This document shows positions 50,210 to 53,471 of a stretch of DNA of 53,471 bases, piece after piece. The notes beneath the pieces are model-generated. The model had not been told where the DNA came from and did not search any database. It saw only the letters and a list, made by a program, of their open reading frames with translations. This DNA comes from an uncultured Pseudomonadota bacterium (lineage in GTDB: Bacteria; Pseudomonadota; Alphaproteobacteria; RF32; CAG-239), in assembly GCA_949295915.1 (NCBI GenBank), contig CASFNB010000016.1, positions 1 to 53,471 of the forward strand. The letters are read 5' to 3'. The translations under genes and the position numbers were made by a program. Each line of letters begins with the position of its first letter. Positions within the stretch are counted from its first letter, which is position 1.

Positions 50210-52395
50210 TTTGCCCTTCCTGTCTTTTGAAATAAGCAACTATCATCCCATTTGGGCAATTGACTTAACCAACCTAAACTATAAGCGATTAAATTTGAGT
50301 ACATTATTGTAACAGGTAAAGGAGCTACAAAATAACTTCTCCAAGAGTGTGCTGAAAAGTTAAATATTTGATTGCTTAAATACTTAATATCCTTAAACGT
50401 AGAATCTTTATGAACACTTGCATACACGCATTGAGGGTGTCCATCATTAGACTTTTTAAGTTCTTGTCCTCCAGTTAAACATAGTAACATAGCATAATCT
50501 GAGACTTTAAAATATTGTCCTCGTGTTGGAGCCAAACATCCCTTACTTTCATTTCCCCTATTTGTATCAAAAGTTTCCCATAAATGTTCTTTCGATAATT
50601 TTACAAATGCATATTCAATATTATACTCATTAAATTTTTTTATAACATTTTTTACGGCATCAATTTCATATTCATTAAATTCTTTTACCATAGAGTGAAA
50701 GACAATTCTGATAGTATCACCTTCCACCCAATTCATGGATAACTTAATTTTATCAATTGTAGTTTCTAAAACATCCGCTAGTTCGTTTTCATATTCCTCA
50801 GGAGTAACCGCATTAGATTTTCCTGTAAGAATATATTGACCGCTACCACTAAATACCGTTGTGATACCCATAACTCTGTTTTTTCTAGCATTTTGTCCAT
50901 CTTCAGAAATAAACGCACTGCCTATTCCTATTACCAACTCATGTACAACTGTTGGTATTGATTGTAATAGCCACGGAACACCCCCCATTTTTGCATATGT
51001 AGCTAAAGCCATATTATTTAATGAAAATCCTAGAGTTGTATCATTTTGTTGAAGTGTTTCTATTGCAAAATCCTGAACTGGTATATCACGAGCCATTAAC
51101 ATTGATTTTGCTGTAAAATAAGGATTATCGTTAACGTTCAAGTCTTTAAACGATTTTTCAATTTGAACCAATGCTAAATCCCATAATTTCTCGCCTGCCT
51201 TATATTCCAAAGCATTTTCTATAGCTTTTTTATATCCTGCAGGTGTTTTTGATGCAAATGTAAAAGTTTTCACAAAACTTTGGCCAATTCCAAATTTTCC
51301 TTCTAAACCATTACTAAAGTATTTATGTCCATTAATTCCTCTCAGAAATTTACGTACAAATTGCTCCACTTCTCCTTGTCTTGTTTCTGAACAAATTACA
51401 CATATAGCAGGATTGTTTCTATCAAAATGAGCTTTTGTATAAGGTCCAAACTTTTTCAAACCATATTCTATTCCTGTTGCAATAGAACTATTGGCAAATG
51501 TAAATTGAGGTTTTTCAAAATTATTTATTTTAGAAGTAATATTCAAAAGTTCATCAATTTGAATCTCGTGATCTTCAAGAAATTTAGATTTTCTAAGAAA
51601 ATTTACAAAAGCTTTAATCTTATTGAATTTATTTTTACCATTACTAAAATCAGAAACTGCATTATACAATTTCTCATTTATTTTATGAGCCGACATTCGA
51701 TATAATAAACTCAAATAATCTTTAATGTTTTTATTGTTTGCTATCAAAAAAAGATTATCCGAAGAATAATTCATACAAATTCCATTTGCTTCACAAATAA
51801 TATTATTGCCTTCATAACTTTTGATTTTTCCGACTTTTTTTCTTTCACCATTGGATAAATTTATATAAGCTTTCCTTCCAATTAAATTAAATCCTTTTGC
51901 TGCAAAATAATTACATGGGTAATTTGTCTGATATCGAACTGAAATATCAACTAAAATACAATTCGCATTGTCAACATCACGCACATCAATCAAATATGCT
52001 GGAAGTGCGGCAAAAGGAAAATCCGCATTTATGACTTTTTTGATAATATCTTCTTCTGTCTTTGAACTAATAAGACAAATTGGACTTAACCCCCAAGCTT
52101 TATTTTTACCAGCGCTATCGATGGCTTTTTTTATTGCTTGTTTGATTATAAATTTTTTAAAATCAGTATATTCTGCATTTGAAGTATCTACTTCTTTTAT
52201 ATTTGCTTGTAATGCATCATCATACTTCTGATCAAACGAAAAGCCCAATATTTCTATACCTTTATGACGGTAAAATATTACAGATTTGTACTTTGCTTTT
52301 AATTCATTGAATAAATCATTGGAATACTCAAAAACGCAAATAGAAATTTTGGTGTGTTTGAGTTTAACAGGAAATGCATTCAAATAAATTGCCAT
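50197..52395 (-). CDS. Long prokaryotic Argonaute, PIWI catalytic site degenerate
   Basis: The 732-aa protein has an N-terminal region (1-150), a beta-rich section that may be a reduced PAZ (about 160-230), a linker, a MID domain (about 320-450) and a PIWI domain (about 465-732). In MID, Tyr426, Lys430 and Gln441 (NPYFTAKSML, IPVQDF) fit the 5'-phosphate pocket. In PIWI the first catalytic Asp position is Gly492 (VIGIGSAF) and the third is in FHSMVKEF, where no Asp is present. APTRGQYFKVSDYAMLLCLTGG and APLPVTIMYSNL are preserved fold elements. Target cleavage is therefore unlikely. Inactive long-B Argonautes are known to act as guide-directed sensors that activate partner effectors. Confidence 0.88.
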   Translation of the reverse strand: MAIYLNAFPVKLKHTKISICVFEYSNDLFNELKAKYKSVIFYRHKGIEILGFSFDQKYDDALQANIKEVDTSNAEYTDFKKFIIKQAIKKAIDSAGKNKAWGLSPICLISSKTEEDIIKKVINADFPFAALPAYLIDVRDVDNANCILVDISVRYQTNYPCNYFAAKGFNLIGRKAYINLSNGERKKVGKIKSYEGNNIICEANGICMNYSSDNLFLIANNKNIKDYLSLLYRMSAHKINEKLYNAVSDFSNGKNKFNKIKAFVNFLRKSKFLEDHEIQIDELLNITSKINNFEKPQFTFANSSIATGIEYGLKKFGPYTKAHFDRNNPAICVICSETRQGEVEQFVRKFLRGINGHKYFSNGLEGKFGIGQSFVKTFTFASKTPAGYKKAIENALEYKAGEKLWDLALVQIEKSFKDLNVNDNPYFTAKSMLMARDIPVQDFAIETLQQNDTTLGFSLNNMALATYAKMGGVPWLLQSIPTVVHELVIGIGSAFISEDGQNARKNRVMGITTVFSGSGQYILTGKSNAVTPEEYENELADVLETTIDKIKLSMNWVEGDTIRIVFHSMVKEFNEYEIDAVKNVIKKFNEYNIEYAFVKLSKEHLWETFDTNRGNESKGCLAPTRGQYFKVSDYAMLLCLTGGQELKKSNDGHPQCVYASVHKDSTFKDIKYLSNQIFNFSAHSWRSYFVAPLPVTIMYSNLIAYSLGWLSQLPKWDDSCLFQKTGRAKWFL

Positions 52396-52507
52396 ACTTC
52401 AGCTCACAGACTATATCCAATAAATTTTGCAAAAATTAATCTATAGTGTATACTTAGGTACTTTTTTATTTAGTATCAAGATGTAAAAGCATTTTTTATG
52501 AAGTTTA

Positions 52508-52765
52508 CTATTCTATATTATTATCCGCTCGTTCAAAAACTGCCCCTAAAATATCAATGTTATTAATTGTTGCCTTTAATATTTTATTTTGTACCGAACG
52601 AAGCGTATAAAAATTCTTCATCTTGTTATTTTCCATAATCTTCACAATAACTTCGACTTCAAAACCTGTATAACAACGCAGTATTCTTGTAAATGAATTG
52701 CTAAAATGCTTTAAGGCATAATGAAAAGATCCATTGTCTAAGCAAATATAATAATCTTTTATCAT
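52508..52765 (-). CDS. Small unrecognised protein upstream of the Argonaute gene
   Basis: The 85-aa frame starts behind an excellent AAGGAGATAATAAA-ATG. It encodes a basic, mixed protein (YYICLDNGSFHYALKHFSNSF, GFEVEVIVKIMENNKMKNFYTL). No family is recognised. A gap of 112 bases separates it from the Argonaute gene, on the same strand. It could be a co-expressed component, an antitoxin-like regulator or an unrelated passenger. Confidence 0.6.
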   Translation of the reverse strand: MIKDYYICLDNGSFHYALKHFSNSFTRILRCYTGFEVEVIVKIMENNKMKNFYTLRSVQNKILKATINNIDILGAVFERADNNIE

Positions 52766-52813
52766 TTTTATTATCTCCTTCTGATTTCCTGTATATAATA
52801 AAAATATTGAAAA

Positions 52814-52951
52814 CTATTCTTTTTCAATGGTAATCATCTTTAATAATTCATCATCCATATTGCTAATTATAAGGTACATTTCAGCTAATTCTTGCTCATA
52901 TTTTTTCCTAAGGTCATAAAGCTTGGTCAGCCAAGCAAAATGAGAAGCCAT
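52814..52951 (-). CDS. Possible 45-aa helical protein
   Basis: ATG at 52951 opens MASHFAWLTKLYDLRKKYEQ and continues as one amphipathic helix with acidic end (MDDELLKMITIEKE). It lies upstream of the 85-aa gene on the same strand, but no Shine-Dalgarno sequence precedes it and its start overlaps a hairpin. The regular helical heptad pattern is the only support. Confidence 0.35.
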   Translation of the reverse strand: MASHFAWLTKLYDLRKKYEQELAEMYLIISNMDDELLKMITIEKE

Positions 52952-52972
52952 TGATTTTCAATGGCTTTTTTC
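52945..52972 (+). terminator. Plus-strand terminator without a plus-strand gene
   Basis: AAGCCATTGA-TTT-TCAATGGCTTTTTT, 9-10 bp, then CTTTAG. Nothing coding is seen upstream on the plus strand for more than 3.5 kb, so it may end a non-coding RNA or a former element. Confidence 0.55.
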
Positions 52973-53041
52973 TTTAGAAAAAGCCTTCAAATGTCGGAAA
53001 ATGCCCTTTTGTAACATCTGAGACAGTTGGGTGAGACAGTC

Positions 53042-53471
53042 ATGGCCTTAAAACAAAATCATTTGGAACGCAGAAATCACACCTATTATTTCCGCTGATA
53101 CCAAAATCACTCCAACCTTTCTTCAAAAAAACGCACGTTAGGTATTCTTTAAACACTAATGATTACAATATAGCCATCCTGCTATTGAAGCGAGAAACTT
53201 TTAAGTTTGATACGTTAATCAATGATTTGGAACGGCTGCTGATGGAAATAAAAAACAACAAACTCATTCTTTCCGATGACGATATCGAAAATATCGTTGC
53301 CAGCCGCATTAAAGAGATTCAAAACAAGTTAGACGATTCTTATTTTCAAATTAAAAATAATCAGCTCTCGGTACATGAGCTTGATATCACCATGCTCAGC
53401 CGCTCGGATTATGAACATTCCGATAATTATGGTTCTTATGAAGATTTTAAGGATGAGCAAGTTGTCAGCTT
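53042..53471 (+). pseudogene. Frame-disrupted tyrosine integrase, cut by the right edge
   Basis: MALKQNHLERRNHTYYFR at 53042 is the start typical of integrases of large plasmid and island elements (short N-terminal Arg/Tyr-rich strand). A stop follows at once; TKITPTFLQKNAR continues in another frame to a second stop, then YSLNTNDYNIAILLLKRE and DTLINDLERLLMEIKNNK continue in a third frame and stay open to the end of the window. Two or more small deletions therefore broke it. The catalytic domain, if present, is outside. TGAGACAGTTGGGTGAGACAG, a direct repeat, lies just upstream. Confidence 0.75.

Noticed and set aside
50197..52395. Active slicing (long-A) Argonaute or PIWI-RE protein
   Set aside because: Catalytic Asp positions are substituted, and domain order and partner gene do not fit PIWI-RE.

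Overview
The window looks like a chromosomal segment of a low-GC alphaproteobacterium. Several gene neighbourhoods are typical of that class: pal-cpoB-tilS-ftsH, rplU-rpmA-obgE-rsfS, xseB-ispA, and uvrC-pgsA next to an EnvZ/OmpR-like pair. The AT-rich composition, REP-like palindromes and many orphan proteins fit a poorly characterised, possibly host-associated lineage. I cannot name a species from sequence alone.

Left end (1-3.6 kb) is accessory DNA: a cut-off DUF3768 protein, an orphan acidic protein, an N6-adenine methylase-like protein and an AlbA_2 (Schlafen-type) regulator with a 12-bp tandem repeat. It ends at a scrambled tRNA-Thr-like remnant that could be an old attachment site. From 3.7 to about 45.9 kb most genes are housekeeping. 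A tandem-HTH ArsR regulator follows a thiol-disulfide lipoprotein. Next come a CNNM/HlyC transporter, a DUF2062 protein coupled to a 1207-aa orphan, tRNA-Gln(CUG), a GNAT enzyme, aspS, two small orphans and an 809-aa paralogue of the 1207-aa orphan. Then follow rnd, an ArsR regulator, xseB and ispA. A patch of palindromic repeats surrounding a GIY-YIG nuclease comes next, then ftsH/tilS/cpoB/pal, rlmH, rsfS/obgE/rpmA/rplU, a secreted nuclease, a lipoprotein, an 806-aa acidic orphan, the uvrC-pgsA-regulator-kinase operon, an alpha2-type glycyl-tRNA synthetase, a HAD hydrolase, a membrane orphan, a metallo-hydrolase and a nucleotidyltransferase-fold protein.

Right end (46.0-53.5 kb) is a mobile-element and defence region starting at tRNA-Gln(UUG). 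A serine recombinase reads antisense into the tRNA. A second serine recombinase has lost its catalytic N terminus and breaks off at an ATAATGAGT motif that recurs twice beside a compact tyrosine integrase. Convergent with that integrase is the most interesting system: a long prokaryotic Argonaute (732 aa) whose PIWI domain has lost recognisable catalytic residues, overlapping a gene for a 375-aa protein with a C-terminal PD-(D/E)XK nuclease domain. By analogy with catalytically inactive long-B Argonaute systems, this is a likely guide-dependent sensor plus nuclease effector for abortive defence. Two small unrecognised ORFs lie upstream. The window closes in a frame-disrupted tyrosine integrase.

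Operon logic is mostly clear from short gaps, Shine-Dalgarno sequences and hairpin terminators. Where the longest reading frame starts upstream of a good ribosome-binding site I moved the start (pal, obgE, uvrC, pgsA, the kinase, the secreted nuclease, the HAD protein, both Argonaute-region corrections and others). Percent identities and database hits could not be computed here.
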